Shown piece by piece: positions 34,701 through 47,900 of a stretch of 64,000 nucleotides of DNA. The position numbers were made by a program, and so were the translations under genes. The notes under the pieces were generated by a model. It worked only from the letters and a program-made list of their open reading frames with translations, did no database searches and had not been told where the DNA came from. The first letter of the stretch is position 1. Each line of letters begins with the position of its first letter. This DNA comes from Beroe ovata (taxonomy: Eukaryota; Ctenophora; Nuda; Beroida; Beroidae): the NCBI GenBank assembly GCA_946803715.1, contig CAMPET010000133.1, forward strand, positions 129,369 to 193,368, read 5' to 3'.

Positions 34701-35872
34701 CACCGTTGAAATCAGCTCATCGAGATCTACAAATATAGTATTGTGCTTCAAAAAGTTAGAAAAAAGGGGGCTTCCTAGTCACTACATGAGCATGAAGAAT
34801 GGGAGTCCTTGGGGTTAACTAGTAGGTGTTAGCCTCTGGGGACCCGGCGATAAGGTTTCAGATTCTACTGCGACCAGAAACCGGTGACCACAAAAGAAGA
34901 AGAAGAATGGATAATATAATGTCATCACTACCTAGAGCGAGAGACCACGAGGAGCAGGCGAATGCTGTGTTGTCCAGGAACCCGGACAGCTGACAGAACT
35001 GTGGTGCAGGACTCCAACTGAGGGGGGAGAGAGAGGGGGTAATGAAATATGTCAAATATTCTGATTATTGTACCCCATAACATATAGTGTGCTAGTTATT
35101 CTACTACGTTAGGACTATAATACTATTACTAACAGTCCTCGCCTTGACACAAGGTTTCCAAGTTGATGGTCACTAGTGTCACAGGACCATAGACCAGCTT
35201 GGAATGAGGGGTCTAAATATCCCGTATTTCTATGAAATTGACGACTGGATTGGCTACTAGTACTATGAAGTACGAGATAGAACAAAGGTACATACCTGAG
35301 ATCAAAGAATGCCCGGGTTAGTAGTGGTAGAGTGAGGGTACAGATGAAAAGGTTAGCAACAGCTATGTTGAGGATGAACATGCTGTTAGCAAATCTCCAT
35401 CTTCTGCGAGAGAGTATCACCAGCACTACCAGGAGGTTACCAAGGAGACCGAGTAGAGAGAGAAGGAGAGTTGCTGCCTGGGAAGGGGTGGGATGAGGAG
35501 AGTGGGGCGATAGAAGAGCAGGGCGTGGTGGGAGTGTCGAATGTGGGAGGGAATGGGGGAGGGGAAATGGGGAGGGGAAATGGGGGAAAACACACTAATC
35601 AAGATACGTGTGTCGTGAATTCAGACCCGCATAATACGTGCAGACATCTATTTGACAAACAATGGTATCGGTATAACGGCATCCCCCATCATAGGATATA
35701 ACCCCACGACACGATATCACCATGACATCACCGTGATTCGTGACACCTCCTTCACACTCACCCCTAGTGCACTGAGCTGGTTCACCGTGTAGTGCATTAG
35801 TACCAGACTTGGCTGATCCATTGTTGCGTTTGCAAACAGCTTCTCGTAATCCAACTCTGCCAATTCCGACAT
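31626..35872 (-). CDS. Class A (rhodopsin-like) G-protein-coupled receptor, 9 exons
   Basis: Minus-strand exons: 35872-35762, 35477-35296, 35017-34932, 33964-33833, 33490-33280, 33041-32880, 32487-32375, 32268-32179 and 32056-31626; phases agree, giving about 505 aa. An N-glycosylation site (NAT) is in the short N-terminus. Visible: TM1 GLLGNLLVVLVILS, TM2 NIAVANLFICTL, the TM3 cysteine (FCQLSGF) with a partner in ECL2 (FSCGI), ERL in place of DRY, TM5 with two Pro, an exon for intracellular loop 3, TM6 FMLCFMPN (CWxP-like) and TM7 NSAMNPIIF (NPxxF rather than NPxxY). A ~140-aa cytoplasmic tail follows, containing a Cys cluster. The ligand cannot be inferred. The acceptor of exon 5 (GAG|AC at 33491) is atypical: the phase-compatible site sits 10 nt from an antisense tRNA gene. 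Confidence 0.82.
33501..33574 (+). tRNA. tRNA-Ile (anticodon AAU)
   Basis: 74 nt including the discriminator A. The acceptor stem GGCCGTG pairs with CGTGGCC (two G-U). The D arm GCTC/GAGC with AGTCGGTTA loop, the anticodon arm around CTAATAA (anticodon AAT) and the T arm CTGGG-TTCGAGC-CCCAG are all intact. There is no intron. The A box (TAGCTCAGTCGG) and B box (GGTTCGAGCCC) are present and a TTTT tract follows, so it can be a functional Pol III gene. It lies antisense in intron 4 of the GPCR gene. Confidence 0.96.
34518..34751 (-). pseudogene. Possible relic of a retroelement endonuclease
   Basis: A minus-strand open stretch reads DELISTVPNFLKI followed by GKVLLAGDLYF, reminiscent of the endonuclease segment with LLICGDFN in the non-LTR element at 22060-23849. 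It is short and has no flanking splice sites or RT. It lies in a GPCR intron. The similarity is weak and rests on one motif. Confidence 0.25.
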
Positions 35873-37056
35873 TCCTGTTACAGGGGATGAAGCTGCATAT
35901 AATTGATGTCGAAGTTGTGGTAAATTTGAACATAGTTTTTCCAGGAACTTGATAATCCGTGGAATGGAGAATTTCAAGTCAGTTTTCGGTTAAGGCTAGA
36001 GACGTCTACTGCTTCCCTGCTAAAAAGCTCTTAAGCGTAATTTAAAGTCAATGTTGTGATGCAACGATATCTAAATCGCTTCAAAAATGCCACAAAAAAC
36101 CTTTATTTCAAATGGTGACACCTGTCATTTGTAGACAACAGAAAAAAGCGCATTTGCAATAAACAAACCGCCCTGTCAAGAACAACAAACATCAGGAAAT
36201 TATAAAAAAAATTAGAGAGTTGATCATTGATCAGGAGAAATGCAAGGAATGTTTGCAGGAAAGTGATCCGATAATTCAATCCTTGACATTGATCTCAAGT
36301 CAGGTAGGTAGAATAAGCAGACCACATTATCAGTCGTGTACAAGAAAATCGAGACAGCAGCATTAACTCATCATCAGCGTCAGAGGGGAAACAAGGAGTT
36401 GATTATGGAGTTAAGAAATCGTGATTCGTGACCTTTCAAGGTAATGCAGTGATGGTCCACGGGATATTTCACAATATGTTATTATGCAATGCGTAATGAT
36501 GTTCTGATACCTTCGCGCACACTACACAGACACTCACAGACACTCACAGACGCAAACACAGTACACAATTACACACAGTATACACACAGAAACAGACAGA
36601 GACGAGAAGCAAACATATAATTTACAAGGACACAAACACCCTCTTCCTGATAGGGAAAGTCTTATCTCATCAGTCCTTAATACGCTGATCGATCCATTAC
36701 AATTGTAGCAAGCCTAACTGTACTACGATAATCGTAGCCCCGGCTAATTATTATATAGTGGCGGTATTCTAATGATACAGCCGGTGATCAGGCACTTGCT
36801 AGTAGAACACAAGGAAATATTATATGCAAATGATATGTAAATCAAAAACAATGATTCGCGTGAATAAATAACAGAATCCATAGCTCGCATCTGACTAAAC
36901 CTGCATAATGGGAGAGTCTGCCGTTCTTAGCCAGGGTTATAGAAGACAATGTTTCCTACATGGTTCTATATATTTCAGACATGGTTCTAAGTCGTGGTAC
37001 AGGATATTTCCAGTCTGGAGTAATTGAGTTTTAGTTAACAGCATGGAATATTCGCC

Positions 37057-37061
37057 ACACG

Positions 37062-37107
<46 letters not shown>

Positions 37108-37160
37108 GACGACACGCAGGCCCCCACACCTCAACACACGGCNCACACACACACATACTA
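37057..37160. repeat. (CA)n microsatellite with an N at 37143
   Basis: CA repeats interrupted by short GC-rich words, split by the N at 37143. A second pure CA tract is at 38932-38956. Confidence 0.85.
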
Positions 37161-39907
37161 TAGTTTCTGGATATTTTAGGAAAGACGTTGGTTGGAAAAC
37201 CTAGCTAAACGAAGGTTTAGCTTTTAAACGGTTTTTGTTCGCCTTTCTATTATACAGAGTTCAAGAATTCGGATGAAAAAGGAAAAAATGGCTGCGGGAA
37301 GGGCAATCATAAGAAAAGCAACCAGAATTCAAGGACCCTTGCACATCCCATATTAATTGCTATAGGTAAGTAAAGAAAGGGAGGGGGCAACTTCAATAGT
37401 CGATACCTACAACATCTTGATGGCTCGGGACGGACTAAACGATGAATGAATAATAAAACAATGAAATAATGGACGTGACTGAAACAAAGAAACCTCGGTT
37501 CGAACTATATAACACTCCTCAGAGAAGATGTACCCGAAACCTAGCAATTGAACCTAAATAATAACGTACAGATGGCGGAACTTTAGCATTGTACAACACC
37601 TGTTCTCCAAGGAGGAAAAAATTCTGGGTATAATGATTAATGAACCCAGTTCAAATTTCTAAACATCGACAAGGGGCTAAGGACTGAGTAAATATAGAGT
37701 ACAGTGCAGAAATTGTACAATGTAGGTATACATTGTACTTCAACAACATAATTATTGGCCAACAAAAATATATTGCTTCCAGTAGAAAGAACACAGGACT
37801 TTCTAACATCTAAACAGCTTGAGGTACATTATGCAAGAAATGCAATCGTTTCTTTTGATGTTTCTGTTATAGTCGATTCCTCAGAGCAAGCACTAAGCAG
37901 GAATCAAAATATCTGTCAAATTCAGAATACCTGTCGAAACCAAATTACATGTGTCAAAACCAAATTGCATGTGTCTGTTCCGGTTAAGTAAAATGCCTGG
38001 ACTACTAGCAGTAGCATCATGAGCATTTACCTCACCATTTAAAACATATCATTGGAGATAGAGAATCGCGGTGATATCTGCACCCATATCTGCCTAAACA
38101 GCGCTTATAGAATGAAGTAAAGATACACATAAAAACATGAGCTCTCTAGGTACTAAATGACACGCCATGCTTGCTATAAAAATGATTATATTTTAATTGC
38201 GAATCGTAGCTTTCGCTGAGAAATAACCCCAATATTTGTTACCAATTAAACTATTTAACTTCAAGAATAAAATTAATATGGTTTTATGCTTCCGTCTTGA
38301 GGCTAGGAAGCACCAACCTATCAGAGAAACGGTTTCTTCTATTGAACCTCAAACGCAATGATGGGAAAATCGAGAAGTAATGAAGGAAATATAGAAAGGA
38401 ATTCAGTTTATTGTTCACTATTGGCTCAACTCCAAGGAGTGGATGGTGATATGAAGCATATCCTACTATTTCCTCAGAAAATGGTTGAATGATTTGAATA
38501 TAACCGCATAATAAACTCTGATTCAGCTCAATGATTAATAACGACAAGTGTAGAGCTGAACGGATATGGCAAAGTATCAATCAGGAGAAACATACTTAGT
38601 AGGCAGAAATTCGGATTTTTGTGAAATAAAACGGAGAGAAAAAGAAGAGACAGTGACTCAAAGTCTGGAATCCTGGGATAATGAAATAATTGGAAATAAT
38701 AACCCTTCTGAAGGCTGTCAATAAACCCAATAAAGTGCAAATGAGTGTGAATATAATGACTTGATGAGATCAGATTCGCTTGGGAAATAGGAGATTCAAT
38801 CAAACGATTGGACCGAAAACTGTTTGAGAATTAACAATGGACGGGTTAAAGGAAGGATACAAAATATAGGTATCAACCGATGGAGATATCTCGATAGATG
38901 CGATGCTGATCGATGATAATCACATGAGACACACACACACACACACACACACACACTCATCTGAGGGCATACAGATGCGATTTATCGTAATCTGATACTC
39001 AAACTAACTGTTGGAGGAGAATTCTACGGCCGGTATATGATAGGTATTTGGAATGCATCAACACGTTTTCCCGATTATTAATTTCCAAATGCTGTTTGAG
39101 AAATAGGTCACCAAGGAAAGCCTCGATTGGAATGACCTGCGCATTACCAACGAAATTTGAACAAGATTTGGCTGATTACCGATAGGCATACTTCCTACCG
39201 TGCGCTGTTCTAATCCCAAAATTCCATCAGCGGTTTTCCACTGCCAAGAAGCGACGTTTTCACCCAATAGAAGCTAGCATTTAGCACATTGCCATCAGGA
39301 AGCCAGTAATAGCGAATAAATATCGCATAAGACATAATTATATGAGACTGTTATCACACTATGGTAAAGAGACATCACAAATTATTGGGCGCATTCCTAT
39401 CAGTGCAGCCATACTTAACGATATGTTGCTATATTAGCAATATAAATGCCGATATTAATGTCAAACATCTCATCAATAGATCAGCATGTCTCACAGATTC
39501 CCTCCCCTTACTGCAACAGAGCATGGGCAATATATGTTACTGTAACACAGCAGCACGATGTCCCAGCTAACCAGATAGGCCCTAATCACAGCTGCTGTCG
39601 ATTAAAACCTATAGGTATAGTCTTTATCGAGATCGGATTATAAAATGGGATATTATCAGTATCCATACGTCAGTCACAGGTGCACACAAGTCAAAGAGCA
39701 ACGTGATCGCACAAGGAGGTAATCATATCACTTAACGTTTTAAACTTACTCTCTGAGGTATTATAGTACCTACTTACTCACTGAGGTTTAGTACTAATCT
39801 ACCCTGACCTACACAATGAGGAGGTAGGTAGGTTCCTTCTTCACCATATCGAGACATTAAAACTGGTAGTAGGCTTTAAAACTGGTAGTAGGCGTTAATA
39901 CTGGTAG

Positions 39908-39985
39908 ACTGTATCAATAGACCGTATCAATAGACCGTATCGATAGACCATATCGATAGACTGTATCGATAGACCGTATCGATAG
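39908..39985. repeat. 13-bp minisatellite (TATCGATAGACCG)
   Basis: About six consecutive copies of TATCRATAGACCG with single-base changes, flanked by CTGGTAG words that also recur (39860-40010). Confidence 0.8.
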
Positions 39986-41957
39986 GCTTTAAAACTGGTA
40001 GACCGTATCCAGATTTAGAATCGATTTTTAAAATTATATGGGGATTGAAATGATAAATCACTTTAACAATGAGGAATAATTCAACTAATCAAGGTGCAGT
40101 GATTACTGATTCCATGATTGATCGAGCTGTATATCGCAGGCAAGATATATAGCTGGAGTATATAGCTGGAGACATTCAATAAATCACAGTTCTATGTATC
40201 AGCACAGTCTCATACGAGTTCACCATTTGCTACCACATTCACAAGCATGCTGTGTGTTAGGGAGCAGATTATACAGTGGTCAATCTTATTGACTCACTGC
40301 CAAAATGGCATAGTTCATAANACGCTTATAATATGGTGGGATCACTGATTCGACAAATCAATAAAACCACACGAGGAAATATTGGTTTATTATGTCATGC
40401 AATCAGATTCTGGTAGATGTTTTGCGCGTGAGCGCCAACGCAGCACATCACGAGTCGAGATGATGTACATTGTACCTACCATGACAATGTGACATACCAC
40501 ACTGATGATCAAAAAAGCAAGATCCGAAGAGGTATCTTTCGAGATAAAGTTCCAAAAGTCTTAAACAACAAAAACCAGTCACAGTGGGTATCATTAAGCA
40601 GCTTAGTACGGCACCAAATACGGTTGCTTATCGCTAAAATTGAAATATTATCATAACTAAAAGGACGAGTGACGACAGCCATCGAACTAGGTCTTCATCG
40701 AGGAAGCAAAGTTTAACTTTTAGACGTATGATGATTTATCAGATACCTGTCTAATATCTGCGTTTATAATCTACTTCTCATGCAGAAGTTGAGCTTGATT
40801 AAAAGCACGAACATAATTGAAGAAGCACGAAAAATCATTGTAAAGCATATATTATTTGCAGGCAAGGATTACTTGACTCCAGGAAGTATGGGAGGTATAC
40901 ACTTCACTGAAGTTAAAGCTGCAGCTGTATTATTGAAGCTTCAATCATGCCGTCTCATAAAGATGAGCTGGTTCATACCATGAAATCACAAACATATTGA
41001 AATCTGTGTTACGCTATGGGGAGGATAATTAATCAGATGCACTATGCAGATACCTTCTCCTCTACTATAGTTTACTGTGCAAGTTCTTGATAATCATGAT
41101 TAAGATTAGGGCGAAGTTCGCAGTCGTGATGAATCAAGCTGATAATTTGTTCTTGCACAAAATATCAGCCGATATACCAGCTTACAAGGTGTGAAATATC
41201 AAGGTCAAATACTCACATGATCAAATCTCCGCGTTCTCTGACATTATTCTTAGAGTGATCCATCTTTTCATGAGTGCAATGTTTTTCAAACATTATTCCT
41301 ATGTCATAGATGCTTCTAGGAGATTACAGGTAAATGGTATGAAAGTAAAATCTCAATAAGGTATAATTTCGTAATGATGGTCAAACTCAAAGGAAGTGAT
41401 GACTGATTGACTGAAAGCAATATTTATGAACTGAAGAACAATTCAACTATTCATCACTAAGATCGATAATGATCTATTAGGTTTATTCACAACATCTAAC
41501 AACAAGTACAATGATAGAAATGAACAGGTTTACGGTTTACCTATACTAAAACTAACTATTATATGAAAGCTTCAGAAAATTGATTCTCAGTCTAACAGAA
41601 GGGCACGATTTGAAGCAAAACTAATGTCCGGTATTTGAAATCATCCAAAGTAAATATTTTTGCCAGGACTTCATCAGTCTGTGATGTCCAGATCTGGCAA
41701 GTTAGGCACATAACCCTGAGGAAGGGGCAGGGGAACTTTCTTTACCCATCTATGACCTGTGGGAATGAACGTGGACTTCATTTTATAGAAACTGCAATAA
41801 GTACTAAGTAGTCATAGTTTAAAACGTGTCTAATCAGGAATGTCTTATGAGCACTTTTCAATGAGTGTGTTTTTGAGGAGGAGAATTGAGATCCCGAAAG
41901 GTTTTCTCTATCTTTCAGCAACCATTGCATACTATACGTGGAAATGAGAACAACATC

Positions 41958-44900
41958 TCAACCTGGTGTCTTGTCAATTTCAGGGACTTCTGGTGAAAGG
42001 TGGGAAACCTGGGAGTCTTCCTGCTGCTGCAATCTGTTCAGTCCTCGAGTCTTCACGTTTGATACCGGTCTCCCAGTGATACTATCATAAACATTGAGAT
42101 TCGTGGCATTCTCAATATACACAAACGATTGCATTCTGTTCCTGAACAAGGTTAAGTTATCGCAGTTCACCAGTCACCACCAAATGGCAAATATATGAGC
42201 AGACGTATCCCTCAGCTAGATAATGGGCGAAAAGTCGCCACTGCCTGTTACCCAATGGTAGGTACACAACTTCGTATACCTGTTGTCATCGAGGATTCGC
42301 TCATCAACATCACAGACTGGGTTAACATAGCTCATGGGGACAACGTCTCGTCCACTGGAACGACCTGAAGAGAAATAAAAATTTAAAAATCAGTCGGGTT
42401 TCAATTAGATGCTTCTGCATTCTCTGATCATTTGAATTCCACACTTGACACCAATAAAATATATGAACACATTGATCTCACTCACTCTTTTTAAAACTGT
42501 TCTTAGCCACCTTGTACACCATGAAAACGAGAAGCACAACACCAGCGACGATGGAAATACTAGTGATACTAATTCCTGTTGGACCTATGAGGAGAGTGGT
42601 GTGGGTTGAAACCAGGAACGGGGAGAAAACATAGGAGAAACTCTCACAGACTTCTCCTTTCTCTTAAGTCTTGACAGCAATGAAATTTGAGCTCTCGTTC
42701 GTATATAGAGGTCTTTACTCACTCTTAATCGCTTCGGCAAAGATAGATTCCGATTTTTCAGAGCATTGTGGTTGAACAAGCAGGTCAAGTGTAGCGGAGG
42801 TGCAGATTATTTCCCCAGGTCCACCAGAATGCTCGAACCCATCTTCACAGGACAGAAGCAGGGGTTCTCCTGGTGCTGAGTCTCCAGCCCAAACACCGTG
42901 TTCAGTAGCTGGCAAGTTACATCCTGGAGAATGGTTGCTGGAGACAATTCCATTCGCCAACTATACATAAGGGTACGACGGGCGATAAATTTGGAAGGAT
43001 TTGGATCATTGAACATCTTACTGTACAGAATTAGAAAAAACGGTATTTTGGCAATGTTCCACTAAATTTACCATCAAATACACAAGCTGGTAGGACAGAG
43101 AACCGGCTAGAACTAAGACAGGTTACCAACCCTTCTCCCTCCAATCTAAACCTGGAAATGATGAATTACATAGCGACTCAATTGGAACAATTTCGAAACT
43201 GATTCTGGATTACAGATTGACCATTGATCAAAAATCATGGAACAAAAAGCTTATTCTGGACACTGAAACAAGTATCATTATTGGGAGTAATGGTTGAAGA
43301 CAAAATCAGGCACTTTGTAGAAGTAGAACCAGTTTTCAATTCTTCAATTGCAAATGGTTGCACATGTAACGAATTCATACCCAGTTCTACAACTGTAAAC
43401 AACTTCATCGCCAAACAAGAGGTCAGATGATGACCCATTTGTTGTGGCGATGACAGCATTTTGGATTGATGGCGGTACCCCACAACTCTTTCTACTACAC
43501 TCCTTTGGTGTCCTTGGATCCCATTTGAATGCATCACTACATCTTATGACTAGAGAGAATACTTATTGTGTAACTCAATTACCCAGAGAGCCAAGAAATG
43601 ACTCTACTTTATCAGTCATTGCAATTAACTAATTCTAAAGTGACTCACCGTTTTCCCCAATGCCAGATTGATATCCAAGTATACACGTGTAGGTGACAGT
43701 GTCATTGACACGGTGTCCTGATTGGTTGAACGTCCCGTACTGTAGATCAGGAGGAGACTCTGTGCAGATCTTGACACATTGAGGGACTGTGGACCAAGTT
43801 CCATCACTTTGACACATAACAGTGCTGCTCCCATCCATTTCTGTCGTATTGTCACAACTGGAGGGAGTATTGTTATCAGTCATAGCAACATGATTCACAT
43901 GAAATGACATACTTTCTCTTCTTAGATAGCAATATGAAAGCAATGTCTACAACGAAAAACAAACCTGTAAATCACGTTTTCTCCAAACGAGTACACTCTA
44001 TCAGCAGGATATATTGCCCCATCCATCACAGAAAACCGTACATCGGGGGCAAGACCACACGTCTCAATTACACATGTTCCATTAATGATCCACTGTCCAT
44101 CTACATCACATTCAGCACTGATAGACCCATCATCACGGCTGGTATATCCAGTGACACAGCTTATAGTGTAGGCAGTATTTACGGTGTATGCAGGGGAGGG
44201 CGGTGCGATGACGTCATATTGACCTATTGACGGAGTGTCACACTTGTAAACTTGACATGATGGTAGATTAACCCAACTTCCATTTGCACAGGTTGTTGTG
44301 TTTTGCCCTACTAGGCGTGCTTTATCGATACAGGATATGCTCAATTCGGCGTTGTTTTTGTACTGTTGAGTGATGTTGATTGTCATGTCACTAAATCTTA
44401 TATCAGGAGTTTCACATCGCTTGAGACACTCTGGTGACATACTCCATCTACCATCATGTAGGCAGTGAATAGTGTCATCCCCAGTCATATCACTGTCAGA
44501 AGAACATCTGAAAAGTCACTCATTGGGAAAATAAATCTTGAATAAGATAGGTTTAGAATTTGTATTCAATTTAATTCATGATCCAAATCACCTGATTAAA
44601 AATTTTGAAACTAACCGGTAGGTGACAGTATCATTCCAGAAGTAATCTCGTGAAAAATTGCCCGCAATATTCCCATTTGGTATCCGTTGTGGACTTGGAC
44701 ACGCCTGTAAGCCGCAAACTCCAGCCATCTCCCACATGCCACCTGCATTGCAATAAGCAGTGACAACCCCATCATATCCTCTGTCACAAATCACAGAATA
44801 AGAAGTGTTGATCAAGTACTCCGCAACAATCTGTATCTTAGCATGTGGTGTCAACAACGGCGGATGACACTTGAAAATGACACAAGTTGGTGGATTTCGC

Positions 44901-47900
44901 CAAGTTCCATTCTGGCAGGTGGTGTCAGTACTTCCGACAAGGTTTGCGGTGTCAATACATTTTACACTGACAACGCTTCCATTTGAGTAAGAAGTGAGAG
45001 TTTGGGTCATGTTGCTGTTTCCGATAACAGGTGTGTGGCACCGCTTCAGACAGAGTGGCGGCTGAGTCCACACTCCATCGTGCTGGCAGTTGATAGTGTT
45101 ACTCCCTATCATGTCACACCCATCCAGGCAACTGGAAATTAATTCAATTTCGTGAAATTCGAAGCGTGACAATTATCTTTCCACTTGAGTGAGAAATGCG
45201 CGCCATGACAACCCAGTGACAGAATTACCCCAGCTGGTCGTCGATCGCGAATTTTCGAAGATCATATCTGGTCGTCAATTNGTTGCATTCCAAGTATAGA
45301 TCCTGCTCAGGTTATAATTATCTTGAGAATTAGCAATGACTGGAATAGGTGGACATGTCTGAACTCCACAGAAACCCAAGATGTCCCAACCCCCATTACC
45401 CTTGCAGAAAGCAGTGACATTCCCATCATACCCCTTGTCACATGTGACGGTGTAGTAAGTGTTGATGAAATATTCAGCGGCATTTTCGATGCTGGAATGT
45501 GGGCTGAGGGAGGGAGTGAAGCATCTGTAAATATCACAACTTGGGCTGTCAGACCAAGTCCCGTTGTTACAGGTTATTTTGCTGCTGCCATGCAGATTAG
45601 CATTGCCGACACACTGGATATGAATGTAACTGTTGTTTTTGTAGATGGAAGTACTATTTGTGTTGATCTTGCTGTTGGATATGGTTGGAGGATCACACTG
45701 TTTCAGACATTGAGGAGACTTGGTCCAGGATCCATCATGTTGACATCTTATAGTAGGACTGCCATACATGTCACTCTTGCTCGCACAACTGAAATAGTGA
45801 AAGATTCACAGGATATGTCAGGATATCTGGAGCTCTAACCCACTAATTACATTTGAGTTCGGTGGCACAGTTCATGAACGAGATTGGAAAGAAAGCCGAT
45901 CCTTAGATCTGATAATCAACCTGTAAGAGAAAGTGTCATTCCAGACATATGAGATGGTCCTATCATAGCTGTTCCCAGAATTTGGAATCTGTGGTACATG
46001 TGGACAATCCTGTACACCGCATGAACCTGATATGCGCCAACTTCCATCACTCTGACACATTGCAAGCACTGAACCCTCGTATCCCTTATCGCAAGTAACG
46101 TTGTAGCTGCTGTTAACAAGGTACTCTGGAACAACTTGCATGACTCCATGTGCAATTTGTCGGGTGTAACACCGGTAAATGTTACACTGTGGAACATTGC
46201 TCCATGTTCCATTGTTACACTTGATTGATGCATCACCGGCTAGTTTAGCATTGTCATTACACACAACAGATGCAGAAGTTCCATTGGAATACAGCGTGCT
46301 TGTCTGAGTGACTGATGTGTTGCTGTTTGGAATGGAGGGGTAGCTGCATTTTCTCAAACACTGGGGAGAGGCTGTCCATATTCCATCATGCTGACAAGTG
46401 ATTGTTGCAGAGCCGAATAGATCACTCCCATTGAGACAACTGAAAAATGGAAATGATCAATGACCCTCAAGAAAGAGTGAAGAAGAATAAATAGTTTGAA
46501 TGACGAAAGGTCCACCAGAACACCTGTAAGTGAATGTATCATTCCAGCTGTGAACTAGTGCATGATCGTAGTTATCTCTAGAATTGGGAATAACAGGTAC
46601 ACCAGAACAGTTCTGTACACCACAAGACCCCGTGATGTTCCAATCTCCATCACTTTTACAGTATGCTGTAACTGTTCCATCGTATCCCTTATCGCAAGTA
46701 ACGTTGTAGGACTTGTCTATCAGATACTCGGACACCACTTCAATGGAGGCATGTGATCCTAACTGCAGGGGTGTGTGACATCTATAGATGTCACAAGTTG
46801 GAGTATCCAGCCAAGTTCCATTACTACACGTTATGACGGCACTATCTTGCCGTAGTCTTGCGTTGTCATTGCACGTCACGCTGATCACAGTGTTGTTGGT
46901 GAAGGTGGTTGCAGTGAACTGTGACGTATTACTGTGTGCTATGTCTGGTATAGTACATTGTCTCATGCAGCTGGGAGACGGTGACCAAGACCCATCATGT
47001 TGACACTTTATTGTGGGAGTTCCAAACATGTCACTTCCACTCAGACAGCTGTGGAAAGTTTGAGGTGAATGAAATTGTCTTACTTTGGCTGGGATCAAGT
47101 CATCTGGAGATGAGGTCTGTTAAAATACCTGTAACTGAAGGTATCATTCCAGGAGTAACTATGGGAGGAATTGTATGTGTCCTGTGAGTTGGGGATAACT
47201 GGAACACCTTTGCACCTTCTCACATCACAGGTACCAGTCACAGCCCAAGTCGCATCGCCCTTGCAAAGAGCAGTTACAGAGCCCACATAGCCTCGGTCAC
47301 AACTCACATTGTAGGAGGCGTTTACCAGATATTCTGGTGATGCCTGAATACTGCCATGTATTGCCAGAGATGGAGTGTAACATCTGTAGATGTCACATTG
47401 TGGGTTTGCTGACCATGTTCCATTGTTACAGACTATTGAGGAGGCGCCTTGGAGTTTTGCATTGTCATTGCATGCTATGGTAAGGGAGCTTCCATTTTTG
47501 TAGATTGATTGAGTCATGTTACTGTTATCAATGGCTGGTGTGGAACACCGCTTCATACATTCCGGAGGACTGGTCCAGGTACCGTCTTGTTGGCATGTGA
47601 TTGTGGCAATGCCATACATGTCACTGCCTGCGTCACAGCTGAAGTAGAGCAATATAGGGCTTCAATCCTTTGTTGTCCAATTTTAGATCCATTCAAACTC
47701 TTCTATGATTGCTCTCAAAATGGTACCTAGCCAAATATAGGTAATGTATCAGCCTAAAATACCGATTCTTACCTGTAAGTGACAGTATCATTCCACACCA
47801 ACTTATTCATCACATAGGTAACATTTGACAGAGGAACAAAAACAGGAGTTGGACATGATATGACGGAACAACTTCCAGCGGTTGTCCATTGTCCAGTCTC

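Larger units (their letters stand above)
35873..41957. other. About 6 kb without a recognisable gene
   Basis: AT-rich. I looked for exons with splice sites and conserved motifs on both strands and saw none. It contains CA tracts (37057-37101, 38932-38956), a G-rich stretch just inside the GPCR gene border (35470-35590), a 13-bp minisatellite (39908-39985) and Ns at 37143 and 40321. It is the upstream side of the GPCR gene and the downstream side of the CCP receptor. Confidence 0.4.

Noticed and set aside
34438-34818. 126-aa plus-strand ORF in a GPCR intron
   Set aside because: No motif or splice context; the opposite strand has a weak retroelement-like signal instead.
43904-45838. Plus-strand ORFs of 108-171 aa within the CCP gene
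   Set aside because: Antisense shadows of long minus-strand CCP exons.
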